Assembly: GCF_905147365.1 (NCBI RefSeq)
Contig: NC_056406.1
Location: forward strand, 5,406,501-5,470,500
DNA length: 64,000 nt
Direction: 5' to 3'
Origin: Aricia agestis
Lineage: Eukaryota; Arthropoda; Insecta; Lepidoptera; Lycaenidae
In this document: positions 35,338-46,977 of the stretch, piece by piece
How positions within the stretch are numbered: the first letter of the stretch is position 1
Layout: each line of letters opens with the position of its first letter
Notes under the pieces: model-generated
Told to the model about the DNA's origin: nothing
The model's input: the letters and a program-made list of their open reading frames with translations, nothing else
Database searches by the model: none
Translations under genes and position numbers: made by a program

Positions 35338-35656
35338 TACGTGGGAGAGCCATGCTTCGGCACGAATGGGCCGGCTTGACCGGAGAAATACCACGTTCTC
35401 ACAGAAAACCGGCGTGAAACAGCGCAGCTTGCGCTGTGTTTCGCCGAGTGAGTGAGTTTACCGGAGGCCCATTTCCCTTCCCTATCCTCCCCTATTCCCT
35501 TCCCATCCCTACCCTCCCCTATTACCCTATTCCCTTTTAAAAGGCCGGCAACGCACCTGCAGCTCTTCTGATTCTGCGAGTGTCCATGGGCGACGGAAGT
35601 TGCTTTCCATCAGGTGACCCGTTTGCTCGTTTGCCCCCTTATTTCATTTTAAAAAA
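35338..35656 (+). repeat. SINE with LINE-like 3' tail, copy 3
   Basis: Complete copy from TACGTGGGAGAGCCATGCTT to TTTGCCCCCTTATTTCATTT, with an internal CCCTATCCTCCCCTATTCCC expansion. Confidence 0.87.
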
Positions 35657-36235
35657 TTGACCAATCACGCGCTCTGCGCTAGTGAAAAGATAAACTGCTG
35701 TCAAAATACCTCGGAAATTAGGCCTAGGAGATCATTATCATTATCAATCTAATCAAAATGATATAGTCGTTTATAACCCTACTTTAGGGTAGCATAAAAA
35801 CTTTTCACAATCGGAAAGTTCTTAGATAAATAATAACCATTGTTAAGATAGCCACGTGCAAAATTAGTCTAGTCATCATAACGACTTGATTCCAGAAATT
35901 TCTCTTCATAAAAACGATAATGGGGAGCTTCTTTTGAAAACGATCAAAGTTCCTTGGCCTGTATCCAAACGTGGGCATTGTATTCTAATTTCAAATCTGA
36001 AAGGAACTACCTTATCACGTGATTATGGTCTTTTTGATTGGTCATAGCTCCCGTAAGTCCTGAATTTCTATTGGCTAGTAGGTTCTGAGATAAGCACGAA
36101 CGTTGTGATTGCACATACATCAATTCCCTTGGTGTAAGCGTATACTATGCTACTGATAGCAGAAAATAATTTATATCAATGCTTTTTAGGATACCTACCT
36201 AATCTCCCTATAAGGCCGTAAGATGGGACCGTTAT

Positions 36236-36562
36236 TTTTAATGAAATAAGGGGGCAAACGAGCAAACGGGTCACCTGATGGAAAGCAACTTCCGTCGCCC
36301 GTGGACACTCGCAGCATCAGAAGAGCTGCAGGTGCGTTGCCGGCCTTTTAAGAGGGAATAGGGTAATAGAGGAGGGTAGGGAAGGGAATAGGGGAGGGTA
36401 GGGAAGGAATAGGAGAGGGTAGGGAAGGGAAAAGGGTAGGGGATTGAGCCTCTGGTAAACTCACTCACTCGGCGAAACACAGCGCAAGCGCTGTTTTCTG
36501 TGAGCCCGTGGTATTTTTTTCGGTCGAGCCGGCCCATTGGTGCCGAAGCATGGCTCTCCCAC
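36236..36562 (-). repeat. SINE with LINE-like 3' tail, copy 4 (minus)
   Basis: Complement of the family. The tail is at the left (ATGAAATAAGGGGGCAAACG) and the head at the right (CATGGCTCTCCCACG). Confidence 0.87.
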
Positions 36563-37394
36563 GGAAATTTTGACATATTTTGTTTAAATACTACGATATT
36601 AGCGTAAAAATTGGATCATAAAAATGGTAATCATAAAAATTGGATCGGCATAGTTAAGATTGTAGCATCTTCACATACAATCAAACAACAATCAACACAC
36701 GCACATTCTAACGTCCTACGCTCACTATAGTAACTTCGTTATTTATTAGTCGGGTCGGCCTTTAACAGAACCTTCACAAAATATTTTCAATACCCTAAAT
36801 TATTGTTAATATTTAAAGCGGCCGGCCGCGGTATTTATAGTAAACGATGGACAGAAGTTATTTAACTATTAGTGGTCACGATCGATCTCCTGACCTACTT
36901 CCTTCCGGTTTGGATGAAATTTTGTTACTATTATTATAATGAGCTTTGGAACAAACAAGTGAGTCTACTCGACCGATTTTGCTAGAAGTTTAAATGATTT
37001 AGCTTAGATTTTTAAATGTTATGCTGCTTCTAGCTGTATCCTTTATAAACATTTTTATAATAATAACTACTAGAGATCGCCCAATGGTCGAAATTCGACC
37101 TGAGTTTCAACGACATTAGGACTACTACCTTCGCTTAATATATAGATTCTCAAACATTTTGAAAGCTTCCTTAAAATAAATAATGTTAAGAAAGAACCGT
37201 TCTATAAATATGTATTCATATTATGGCACTGAATGAAAAAACACTTCGTTAAAAATTTTAGGTTCCGAACCTACGAATAATAATAACTAAGGAAACCTAA
37301 CTCCCATATTTTTACCGTTTTGGTTCCTTTCGAACTGTCATGTAACATCAGCCTGATACCACTGAAGGCCACCTAAATATTGCAAATGTATCGG

Positions 37395-37425
37395 AAATGT
37401 GTACCTAGAGTCTAGGTACACATTT
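37395..37425. other. 15-bp perfect inverted repeat
   Basis: AAATGTGTACCTAGA and its exact complement are separated by one base. It lies 50 bp left of the Harbinger element and is not part of its ends. Confidence 0.85.
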
Positions 37426-37777
37426 TTGACAAGTATTGTAGAACAGATTTTTTTAACGGAGTTACTTTTCCTTAGGGTATGCGCGCACGGGCAACTTAGT
37501 TGCTCGGCGATTTATTTATCTCTTGATCAAGTCTAGGAGCTAGTATGAAAGTGCGCGCACGTAGCGACGCAACTCTGGGCAACTTTTTCGTTCGCGGGTA
37601 TGGAGACAAGCCCGCGACGCAACTGTCTCCTTCCCTATTGGTTTCTATGCAAGTGCGCGCACGGGCAACAAAAAAGTCGCCGACCGGCCAGTTGCCACTC
37701 GACCGCCGCCGGCCGCGGCGTGAGTTTGTATGTAAGCAGTGTACGGACGAATACGCGCGCGCTTTCCATGTTCCGAG

Positions 37778-37954
37778 ATGCCAAGTAAAATGCCGGTCGA
37801 AGAAGATATCTATATTAGTAGACTAATTGAAGAAGTAGAAAGCAGACCATTACTGTATAATAAAAAAATAAAAGAATACTCAGACGTAAATGCCAAATCA
37901 AAAGGCTGGGAGCATACCCAATATTTTTTTTTGCGTATGCTCCCAATTTCATAA
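37778..37954 (+). pseudogene. truncated MADF-domain protein of a Harbinger element
   Basis: From the ATG at 37778 the frame encodes MPSKMPVEEDIYISRLIEEV, followed by ESRPLLYNKKIKEYSDVNAK and SKGW. This is the N-terminal helix pair of a MADF DNA-binding domain: (L/I)I..V..RP.L(W/Y)......Y.D...K...W. The normal domain runs about 85 residues. Here it is cut after about 45 by the internal deletion, ending in unrelated sequence and a stop. In intact elements the protein helps the Harbinger transposase bind DNA. This copy cannot work. Confidence 0.55.
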
Positions 37955-37955
37955 A

Positions 37956-38085
37956 CATAGTATGAAATTTCCCGTGAGTCAGCCAATCGCTCCATAATGG
38001 ACGCACCCAATTCTATTTTTCGACGCTTTCTTCGGTTTTTTATTGCGAGTGCAACGACCATGACAGCCGTCTCGACCAAATCCAT
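37956..38085 (-). pseudogene. possible Harbinger transposase N-terminal remnant
   Basis: The minus frame from 38085 begins MDLVETAVMVVALAIKNRRK and stays open into the deletion junction. Its position, converging on the MADF fragment, fits the transposase start. No catalytic DDE residues remain, so the identification rests on context. Confidence 0.35.
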
Positions 38086-38449
38086 GTTGATGACTGTCTA
38101 GAAAAAACTGAAAAAAGTCGGGTTGCTGTCGCTCTCGTGCGCGCACCCCGGCGACATGACGATTATTTTTTCGAAAGAGACAAATAAATCGCCGAGCAAC
38201 TAAGTTGCCCGTGCGCGCATGGTCTTAGTTTTTATTATTCGTGGTTCCGAACGGTAAAATAATTTAAAATTTCAAATTTAGAACGGTATTGGAAACATTG
38301 CACATGGCGCTGACGTCAGTGTTACCAACATGAGAACGTCAATGCCAAGTGCAAGTCCAAGGTGAGTTCCAAAACTTTACTTGCCAACTCTTGCCAATAT
38401 ACTGTCAAAAGTTTATGAAGACACTTCTTTATACTTAACTATAATAATA

Positions 38450-39170
38450 AAACCAGCCAAGTGCGTATCGTGCCACGTGCAACATAGGGTTCCGTAGTAC
38501 CGCTAGTTTTTGATAATAATTTTTGTATGGCCAATGAATGCAGCTTTATAACGTGTTACTACTAACAAGTAACAACATCATCTCAGTTAAGTTCAAAGGA
38601 TTTTGAACGAAAAGTTCCTTTGTACTTCTGCGAATACCTACATTTTTTTAGTTGATCGACTATTACTCATAACTTATGAAGTCTTAATAGCCATGATAGT
38701 TTTCCTTTTAAATTCAGCATATTTCCTACTCCAGTGAATTTTTTCACATTTCTAGAAGAAACCGTTTAGCTGGTAGAAGGACACTGGACACTGGACACTG
38801 GACTCTTAACGATTTTTTCCGTTTTGATGGAATGGATCCCTAAATCGGCAAATGATCTGTAAATACTCGTAATATTTTTAAAAATCCTATCCAACAACGC
38901 CCCTCACGGTGGGTGGACGCGAAAAAAAAAACACCCCCGCATTGATGTGTAGAGGAGGTAACGTAAAAATATTTTTTTTCAAAGATTTTATATACTTACT
39001 CTTTTTTTGTCATCATTAAGATGTGCATTCATGCCAAATTACAGCTTTGTAGGACTTATAGTCTCTGAGTAAAACCGCGGACAGACAGACGGATGGACAG
39101 ACAGACAGACAGACGGATGGACTGACCGAAACTATAAGGGTTCCTTGTTGACTACGGAACCCTAAAAATG
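38450..39170. repeat. dispersed repeat bounded by GGGTTCCGTA and CGGAACCCTA
   Basis: Opens AAACCAGCCAAGTGCGTATC, then GGGTTCCGTAGTACC. It ends with a GACAGACAGACGGATGG microsatellite and GACTACGGAACCCTAAAAAT. A related copy is at 53791-54235. This family is common in moths, and no coding is seen. Confidence 0.65.
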
Positions 39171-39364
39171 AATCGCTAAAATCTCTAGAACGGCTATTTT
39201 TCTATAATTATATAATATTATAATCTATTTCACGAATTATTTGTAGTGTTTAGCAAAGGATGATGGGAATTTTGGTATATTATAGTATCAACAAAGATAA
39301 ATTATTATACACCATTAGATAGCTCTTAGTGATTAGCTAGGTAAAAAAGTTATATGGCGCCCAT

Positions 39365-39870
39365 ATTATGGGCATTCGCAACATCAGAAGAGCTGCAGGT
39401 ACGTTGCCGGCCTTATAATACACTTTCTCCTTGAAGGTTTGCAGGTCGTATAGTCCCGAAAACACTGCTAGTTGGTTCCAGAGTTTTACTGGTTAACTTT
39501 TAAAGTTACGCACGGTGGAAGACTGCCACTCATTGTGGTGAAGTGGATGGTATATTTATCGCGTGGATCGATCGAAAAGTTGCAGTAGGTATGATTCCGA
39601 ACAATTCCTCAGACTTCAGAGCACTTCCCGTGATACAACCGATAGAGGATGCAGAGTGAAGCTACATCTCGGCGTAATTCCAAGGGGCCCAGCCTGTTTG
39701 AAACATTATGGCAGTCAACGATTCGAGCGGCCCTTCGTTGGTTACGATCTAGAGGGAGTAGTTAGTATTTTGGCGCCCCTGCCCAGAGATGAGAACAGTA
39801 TTCCATATGAGGCCGAACCTGCGCCTTGTAGGGTTGTAGGCGTTGTTCCGGACTGAAATACTGTCTCGCT
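39365..39870 (-). repeat. non-LTR retrotransposon (CR1/Jockey-like) 3' fragment
   Basis: The minus strand encodes the end of a reverse transcriptase, including RRAARIVDCH-like and ILYRLYHG-like text, followed by the LINE tail at 39370-39420. It has stops, a short duplication and deletions, so it is inactive. Confidence 0.75.
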
Positions 39871-39968
39871 CTGAACACCAAGCTTTTTAGAGGCTAACTC
39901 GGCCTTACCCTCTAGATAACATCGGAACTGGATTTGACGGGACGACGTCCGTCGGGCCCGCTAGTTGT

Positions 39969-40162
39969 TTAAGCCCGGCCGCACATTGGCCGAATTCTGA
40001 TCAGAAACAGTTGAATTTCGCCGGACCGCCACCCCGCACAGTATCCGAAATATCCTTCCGGCGAGTTCGAGCTCACTCGGCTCAGTACAAAATGTAAGAG
40101 ACAGCGCGGACGTTCAACTGTTTTGTATCAGAAATTTCGGACAATGTCCGGCCGGGCTTAAA
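39969..40162. mobile_element. MITE with TTTAAGCCCGGCC ends
   Basis: Inverted termini TTTAAGCCCGGCCGCACATTG and its counterpart at 40145-40162; the inner pair AACAGTTGAA/TTCAACTGTT also matches. It is GC-rich compared with its surroundings. Confidence 0.72.
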
Positions 40163-40869
40163 ACCAAAATACTTAGTAGTTGGTTAATATTGATTACCTT
40201 AACCATACAGGGTTAAGTTTGGTCACATGCAATGTTTACACTAACCTTGACAAGGAACATTAATGTTTTAATTTTTAACACGCATACAACCTTGTTTAAA
40301 TTTTCTTTTGTTAGTTGGAGTTATTTGTTAGAGAACACTTAAGAAATAAATGGTTATCAATAACTAACCTAACCTAGTTGCATTTTTTTAAACAAAACAA
40401 CAATTATTGCGTATTAAATTTACCTACTTTACTAATACACTACTAATATATATTCTGTGCTAATATTTAAAGAAAAATTATAATACGTACACATGAAAAC
40501 AAGTTAAAGTTCTACGATATTTTGTCTATTATTTCTCAAGTCACTTCTGTAACGCATGAGACAAGGACAAAACATGGGCAAAAGGGTAGTTTATTCTTAA
40601 TGTCATTTCTGCTATCGTACTATTTTCTTTTTGTGTCATTAAGTTTTCCCTTCAACATATTGTTTGGGGTCCGGCCGTCACAACCCTTTATTGTACGTGG
40701 TTTTATGAAGTTTTGTTCGAGGAACTTCGAGGAACCATTGGAACTTTTGTTCGAGTATTCCCGCAAGATTTAGACATATTATAAATATGTCTAAAGTTAT
40801 AAACTCAGAATGTCAGTATCACACATAACTAAATACTTACTACGTGTTACGTAAATATTCACTTCCGCA

Positions 40870-41092
40870 AGCTTTGTCCACACTGTGCATTTTTCTGTTC
40901 GTCAAGGGCATGCGTTATAGCGCAGTCAACAGCGAACGTGAGGCATGCCCGCGACGCATGCTCTCTGACCGTATCCAAAACTTCAAAAATGACAATATTG
41001 GCGTTGCGTTCCTTGACGCATTCAATTATTGAATGCGCCAATATGAAAGTTGATGACGAAAATTTAAGATGAAAGTGCACAGTGTGGGCATA
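40870..41092. mobile_element. probable MITE with TTGTCCACACTGTGCA ends
   Basis: The ends GCTTTGTCCACACTGTGCAT and TGCACAGTGTGGGCATAGC are inverted. Internal inverted GGGCATGCG and CATTCAATTATTGAATG motifs are present. Noncoding. Confidence 0.65.
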
Positions 41093-41729
41093 GCTACTCG
41101 TAATGCGTTCGACGACATCATCACCAATTAATATGATAAAGGTGAAAATTTGTGTTCCGTTTCTCTCTCTCTGTATCTGTACGATTCGCCTTTACCCGTA
41201 AATAGAGATAGATATGATCTTCTAGTCGGGACTAAAAAAGCATCAATAAAATAAAGGTGTGTGAAATAATAAAAGGACAATAAACATTTACAATGCCTTA
41301 TTTTATTCCGATGTAACTGTCGCTATGTAGAGAATGTGCTCAGGTAACATAAATACTGCAGTAGTCGTATTTTAGAAGGTAACGTTTCTTTGCAGTTTAT
41401 ACGACAAGTCGTTTCCCGCTACTTTGTTCAACAGAAAATAATTTCCCCGAGATAAAACCCGGGCCTCAAAACGTGTAAGTTATATCGGTTCAGTGGTTTA
41501 TGCATCAGGTATGAGATAACACATAATATAATATTATATAGTTACACTTTTTCATTTAAAGCTGTGCCCCGCGGTGCTACCCGCGGTTTTTATGAAAATA
41601 AACTGTGATATTTTCCAGCAGAAAAACGTAGCCTATGTAATCCAGGCTATAAGTTAACTTCATACAAAAAAATTAAATACGTCCAGCCGTTTTAACATGA
41701 AGAAATAACTAACACACTCATAAGTAGCG

Positions 41730-42302
41730 AGACAGTATTTCAGTCCGGACCAACGCCTACAACTCTACAAAGCGCAGGTTCGGCCTCATACAGAACATTG
41801 TTCTCATCTCTGGGCAGGGGCGCTAAAATACCAACTGCTCCCTCTGGATCGTATCCAACGAAGGGCTGCTCGAATTATTGACTGCCATAGTGTTTCAAAC
41901 AGCTTGAATCCCTTTGAATTACGCCGATATGTAGCTTCACTCTGCATCCTCTATCGGTTGTATCACGGGGAGTGCTCTGAGGAATTGTTTGGAATCATAT
42001 TACTGCAACTTTTTGCCATCGCCCCACGCGAAAAATATACCATCCTCATCATCTTGATGAGTGGCAGTCTTCTACCGTGCATTTTTCGCGTAACTTTCTG
42101 CCGCGCAATGTAAAACTGTGGAATGAACGATAGTTTTTCCAGAACCTATACGACCTGCAAACCTTCTAGAAGAGAGCGTATTCCCTCTTACAAGGCCAGC
42201 AACGCACCTGCAGCTCTTCTGATGTTGCGGGTGTCCATGGGCGGCGGTAGTTGCTTTCCATCAGGTGACCCGTTTGCTCGTTTGCCCTCTTATTTCATAA
42301 AA
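41730..42302 (+). pseudogene. non-LTR retrotransposon reverse-transcriptase 3' end
   Basis: The plus strand encodes the C-terminal part of a CR1/Jockey-type reverse transcriptase: LYKAQVRPHTEHCSHLWAGA, KYQLLPLDRIQRRAARI, then LYRLYHGECSEELFG. A frameshift near 42010 comes before the last piece, which reads LDEWQ and then FLPRNVKLWNE. The 3' UTR (GGTGACCCGTTTGCTCGTTTG) ends at TTATTTCATAAAAAA. This same tail ends all five SINEs, so the family is the likely source of their mobilising enzyme. This copy is 5'-truncated and broken. Confidence 0.78.
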
Positions 42303-42460
42303 AAACTTTCGCCTTTATAAAGTTAATACAGGTACAGTTTAAAATGGCGATACACTTGTGTTTAAATTACATCAATAATTTTCAACTTTTGAAAAACATT
42401 AGCCGTTGAATTCAGTTTAGCGATAAAGATCTGAACTTTATATTTATTTATTTTACTGTA

Positions 42461-43208
42461 TGTCGCAGCCGACTGGTTTAAATAGCCTTTCAATCAAACA
42501 GCTAGCCCTTTGACTGAACAACGCCATTCAATCACACGGCTATACGTCGTTTAGCCTTGTTGACTACAACGTTCAACACTACAGCTAGATGACGCTTAGC
42601 CAACTGGTTTGTTTTTGTTTTGGCGGGGGGCTACGCCCCCCGTGCCCCCCTTTTATTTAACAGCGGTCGCCGGCTGCTGCCGCAGCACGCTCGCTGCGCT
42701 CGCTCGGCTCCCTCTGTGTTGTGGTCTAAGTTCTAACCTAACCTAACTTTTGGACTTTCTGGATTGTGTTTGTTTTTGTTTTGACGGGGGGCTGTGCCCC
42801 CCGAACCCCCCTTTCGGGGGAGGCTGCGTCCATCAATTTCATAATCCCGTAATTTCTCCTCGAATATTTGTTGAAATTTTTTCACTCGTATGTGCCTCCA
42901 CAATTTTTGTCTCTTTAATAACACTTGTAACTTTTATTAACTACTTTCTTTCCGAAAAACAACCACAAACACCAACAAACACCTGCTAGTTGATGCCATA
43001 TTGTAAATAAAACGCACCTAGCGCCGCAGCGGTGCGCGCTGAACTACTTCAAGACGGCGGCTTTTGAATCAGCTGTAGTGTTGAACGTTTTAGGCGACTA
43101 AAATATTCAATATAAAAGCTAGACGTGTGATTGAATGGCGTTGTTCAGTCAAAGGGATTCGGGAGGTCTGTTTGATTGAACGGCTATTTAAACCAGTCGG
43201 CTGCGACA
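42461..43208. mobile_element. 750-bp DNA transposon with ~85-bp inverted ends
   Basis: TGTCGCAGCCGACTGGTTTA at the left mirrors AACCAGTCGGCTGCGACA at the right. The arms continue through CTTTGACTGAACAACGCCAT and its complement. The inside holds two GGGGGGCT-GCCCCCC hairpins (about 42624 and 42786). A short minus frame from 42924 (MLLKRQKLWRHIRVKKFQQI) may be a transposase N-terminus. No clear target duplication was found. Confidence 0.72.
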
Positions 43209-43388
43209 CATATATAAAATAACCTGAACTTGTACTAGGGAAACATAAAAGCGGTGGCGGTCAGACGTTCCGCTGGCTTGCAATTTCCGCTACACCGTCT
43301 AATGCCACTCCAACTTGGAGGGATTTTATTTTATTGCACACGAAATTATTTCAAGAAATACAATGTCTCTGTAACAATATATTGGAAT

Positions 43389-43688
43389 CATAAAGTTAAT
43401 ATACCTAGCGGAATAGAGCAACAATCTCGAGCTATCAAACGTAACCGAAATGGGTTTCATGTGTGTGAAAAATATGTGTACGTATTCACTTACACAAGCA
43501 TGATTGAACATGAATTCTATGAGATTAAATTGTCAACGTGCGGCGCGTGCCGACTGGACGTCAAAAAAAGAGTGCTGCTGTCATGTATCACACATCTCTT
43601 TTTACCACGCAGTGTTACTGATAGTGACATAATATCTCTCTTGCGCAGGCCTTTGTTTCTCTATTCCGCTAGGTATATTAACTTTATG
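43389..43688 (+). mobile_element. hAT-type MITE, copy 1
   Basis: Exactly 300 bp. Terminal inverted repeats CATAAAGTTAATATACCTAG to GAATAGAG are about 30 bp and perfect. An 8-bp duplication, ATTGGAAT, lies at 43381-43388 and 43689-43696. Eight-base duplications are typical of the hAT superfamily. The frame that runs through it is not a gene. Confidence 0.9.
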
Positions 43689-44504
43689 ATTGGAATAGAA
43701 ACAAATCGTGGCCTGCTTTATTAATATTGCTAAGAAAAATATCCGATTTCATGTTTTGTTTCTAAATTATATTGCCCCACTCAAAACTTAAATTAAATCT
43801 AATTAGTTAAAATATAGTTATCTACTTCCAGTTATAGTTGAACTTAACATTATTATGAAGCCAGTCATGGTATGGTAAAGTCCCGTATTAAGTACCATGC
43901 TAAGTTAATTTTTGATAATGTCACGTCATGTTGGGTATCTTTAATTGGTATAAGAAAATTTAATATTACGAGTAGATAATTTAAAAAGAAAGCCAGGCTC
44001 TACATTTTAGTAAAACAATTAACGTCATGATAAAATACAGCTCAACTTTTATGAACAAGTTATTAAGTTCTTATAAAAATTAATTGTAGCCATACTGTAG
44101 CACATTAAAATGAGGAAGTATTTTGTGCCGGGAATAATTAAAAATATGCAAAAAATTCCATTGTAGTTTACTTTATAGGTATAGTAATATCTTTTTTAAA
44201 TTTATGTGGCCACTGTTTTATGTGTCGTCTAGCATAATGGCCGGTTTATATAATCCAATCCAGCTCTATATTACATTGAATTGCATTCCAGTACATTCCA
44301 GTGCCAGTGTACATTATTCCAATTCCAATTTAATCCAGGATTGGAATAATGGAATGGAAAATAAAAAATGGAATAATGTAATAAGTAATAGCCCCCACAC
44401 CGGTTTCGGTGACGGTGGCCGGTTTCATTGAAACCAGGCCAGGTAGGCAGGAGTAATTTTATAGTGCCCAAGTGTGTGCGCAGTATACAAGAGCACTGTC
44501 TATT

Positions 44505-44715
44505 TCTTGACACGACTGGAGAGGGATCAGGCGCAGGGCCGACTTTTTACACGCCCATCCGACGCATGGATCATCTTACTTGTCAGACAATCAGGTGATC
44601 AGCCTGCATTGTCCTAACCAAACTCGAAAATAACATGTTTCTAACGCGGGAATCGAACCCACGACCTCCGAGTCAAGAGCCACGCTCTTAACCACTGGAC
44701 CACGGAGGCGGAATA
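44505..44715 (-). repeat. second tRNA-derived SINE family
   Basis: The minus strand reads CCTCCGTGGTCCAGTGGTTA (box A region) and GTGGGTTCGATTCCCGCG (box B), then a body with TGATCACCTGATTGTCTGAC and GTCGGCCCTGCGCC. The arms are not perfectly paired and a long tail follows, so it is a SINE rather than a working tRNA gene. Confidence 0.8.
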
Positions 44716-45006
44716 ATGTAAACCTGCTTTTGTTGTTAGTAGCTCTAATTTTTTAGTTCGTAGCTCTAATTTTTCCTTCTCAGCAAGCACTAATGATAAT
44801 ATAACTATTTTATATTTTAGAATATTGTTATGGAAAGCGAGTCCTCCATTAGTCTCTCCCTCTCAAGGGTCAAACTCAATTTAGCGCTAATTTATGTAAC
44901 AAGACTAGAGACTTGGAAATTATTTAGTCGCTCATCATTTATTCAAGGAATTTAAAAGGTTAATCATATTTGAACAGTAACAATTTTGTTGGAAAATATG
45001 ATAAAA

Positions 45007-45302
45007 CATAAAGTTAATATACCTAGCGGAATAGAGGAACAAAGGCCTGAGCAAGAGAGATGTCACTATCAGTAACACTGCGTGGTAAAAAGAGACGTGT
45101 GATACATGACAGCAGCACTCTTTTTTTGACGTCCAGTCGGCACGTGCCGCACGTTGACAATTTAATCTCATAGAATTCATGTTCAATCATGCTTGTGTAA
45201 GTGTATACGTACACATATTTTTCACACAGATGAAAACCAATTTTGGTTTCGTTTGACAGCTCGAGATTGTTGCTCTATTACGCTAGGTATATTAACTTTA
45301 TG
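45007..45302 (-). mobile_element. hAT-type MITE, copy 2 (inverted)
   Basis: Same terminal repeats as 43389-43688 (one substitution at the right), with the interior in reverse orientation. Flanks TGATAAAA and GATAAAAA suggest a degraded duplication. Confidence 0.85.
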
Positions 45303-46866
45303 GATAAAAAATACCCTTTTACAAAAAAGAGGGATGTCATAAGTTTGACGTGTTTGTCAGTCCATCTGTCTGTCTGTGTGTGTTTTCGTGGCATCGTCGC
45401 ATCCAAATGGGTGAGCCGATTTTGATCTCTTGTGTACGCAAAATATAGTTTTTGTCTTTTGATAAACTTGTTTTTCTAATTTATGAAAGAAAAATAACAA
45501 TTAATTCGTAAGGTCCGAATCACAAAAACAAGTACGTAGTTCACGTTGATGATAATGTTGGGCTGTTAAAATTTATGAGTATCGTAAACGTATCGTTTTA
45601 ATAACGTTTTAAATGGCGTAACTAACGACAGGTAAACGCCGAAAGTTGGCGGCTGTCCAGCCCTGCATGCAGCCCGGCTGCCCGGTTGCCCGGCTGCCCG
45701 GCCTTGCACCATGCACGGAATTTGATTGGAAAACGATTTATTTTGTTACGATGGTTGATTTATATGAAAATTAAGTTACGTCAAAAACTAGAATTCAAGA
45801 CTAAGGACCGTATAAATAGTGATGCGACCCTTTCTTAAGACGCGGCTCGGCTCTGTGATTGGTCCAAACCAAACCGTGACAGCTTGACAGCCTGAACCGT
45901 GTCTTGAGACCGAGATGCATCTTCAGTACTGACTATTTCTACCGGCCTTATCTACTAAGTTACTTACTACCGATACCACAGGGTTGCTCAGTAGACTAAT
46001 GACAGGGTTGAGCAATGAGCATGTTTTAATATTGAATTGACTTTTAGGCAAAGGATCCTAGGACAACGAAAGATTGGTTCTATGAAATATTAAAGCAATG
46101 AAACAAAAACACGAGAATCGTTAAATCTAGCTTTATCCTCTCCCTTTATCTATCTAGAGAATATCTCTATTGATAATAATACTTGATTTTGTTTCATCTT
46201 TTACAGATCCCCACACTATATTCATTTCCAGAAAAAATCGGCTCTGCACCTCTGAGCTAAACAGACAGACACGTCAAATTTATAACACCCCTCTTTTTTG
46301 TCGGGGGTTAAAAAGTGAAAACGTCAAAAAGAGATAGAGGGCTGAGGGCTTAATATAGATTAGGAGGTCATCATCAGAGAGTTGCTCTTTATCTTGTCAA
46401 TGCAATATAAGTGATTTCGGATATCGTTACCAAAAATGTCGTGACCTCCCGTAATAATAACGGATGTTCTCATATTCTTTAGCTTTTATTTTTGCAATTG
46501 CAAAGAAAATGTAGACCAGCTGTTGTTGCAATGAAAGAGTGCATTGCTGTCGATTTTTTGGTCTGTTAGCATAAGCTATAAGTTGGCTACTCTTCCCCGA
46601 ATTCAGGTGTTTGTATTCTCTTGTTGGCGGTACGTTAATTGCGAGTGCATAAAGCTAGAAAATTTTCAAGGTAAATTATATATTTTTATCTTTTTGTTAC
46701 TTTACATTAAGATATTTAAAACAAGTCGTTATCATCATCAAAATGGTCAGGAAATTTTGATGGAAAAATAATTAATTTTTATATGACAGAGTAAATGACT
46801 GGCAGAGCACACATTCGCGGACGGCGTAGTGTGACTTAGTCGCGAATCAACAGTAAACTAAGCGTT

Positions 46867-46977
46867 ACGGAAACATCCGAAACCATGATCGGCTTGGCCG
46901 ACTAGTCGGCCGATTAGTCGGCTTTCTTGCAACCGACTAATCGGCTAGTCGGCCAAAGTCTTGATCGGCACATCTCT
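46867..46977 (-). repeat. GCCGACTAGTCGGC-rich repeat
   Basis: About six overlapping CCGACTA(G/A)TCGG motifs between CATGATCGG and CGGCACATCTCT. This is the intact version of the sequence split by the 10878-11993 element. Confidence 0.65.

Larger units (their letters stand above)
37475..38224. mobile_element. PIF/Harbinger element, internally deleted
   Basis: A 750-bp element with about 45-bp terminal inverted repeats (shared ATGCGCGCACGGGCAACTTA) and a TTA duplication at 37472-37474 and 38225-38227. It carries the start of a MADF-type gene on the plus strand (37778) and a converging minus-strand start (38085). Two convergent genes, MADF/Myb-like and transposase, are the usual Harbinger layout; the middle is lost here. 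Confidence 0.8.

Noticed and set aside
42735..42750. AACCTAACCTAAC as insect telomere repeat (TTAGG)n
   Set aside because: There are only two to three units inside a transposon; no array.
43254..43724. 156-codon plus-strand frame
   Set aside because: It runs through the hAT-type MITE at 43389-43688, whose ends and target duplication explain the sequence.
44640..44710. tRNA gene on the minus strand
   Set aside because: Boxes A and B are present, but the arms are imperfect and a SINE body follows directly.
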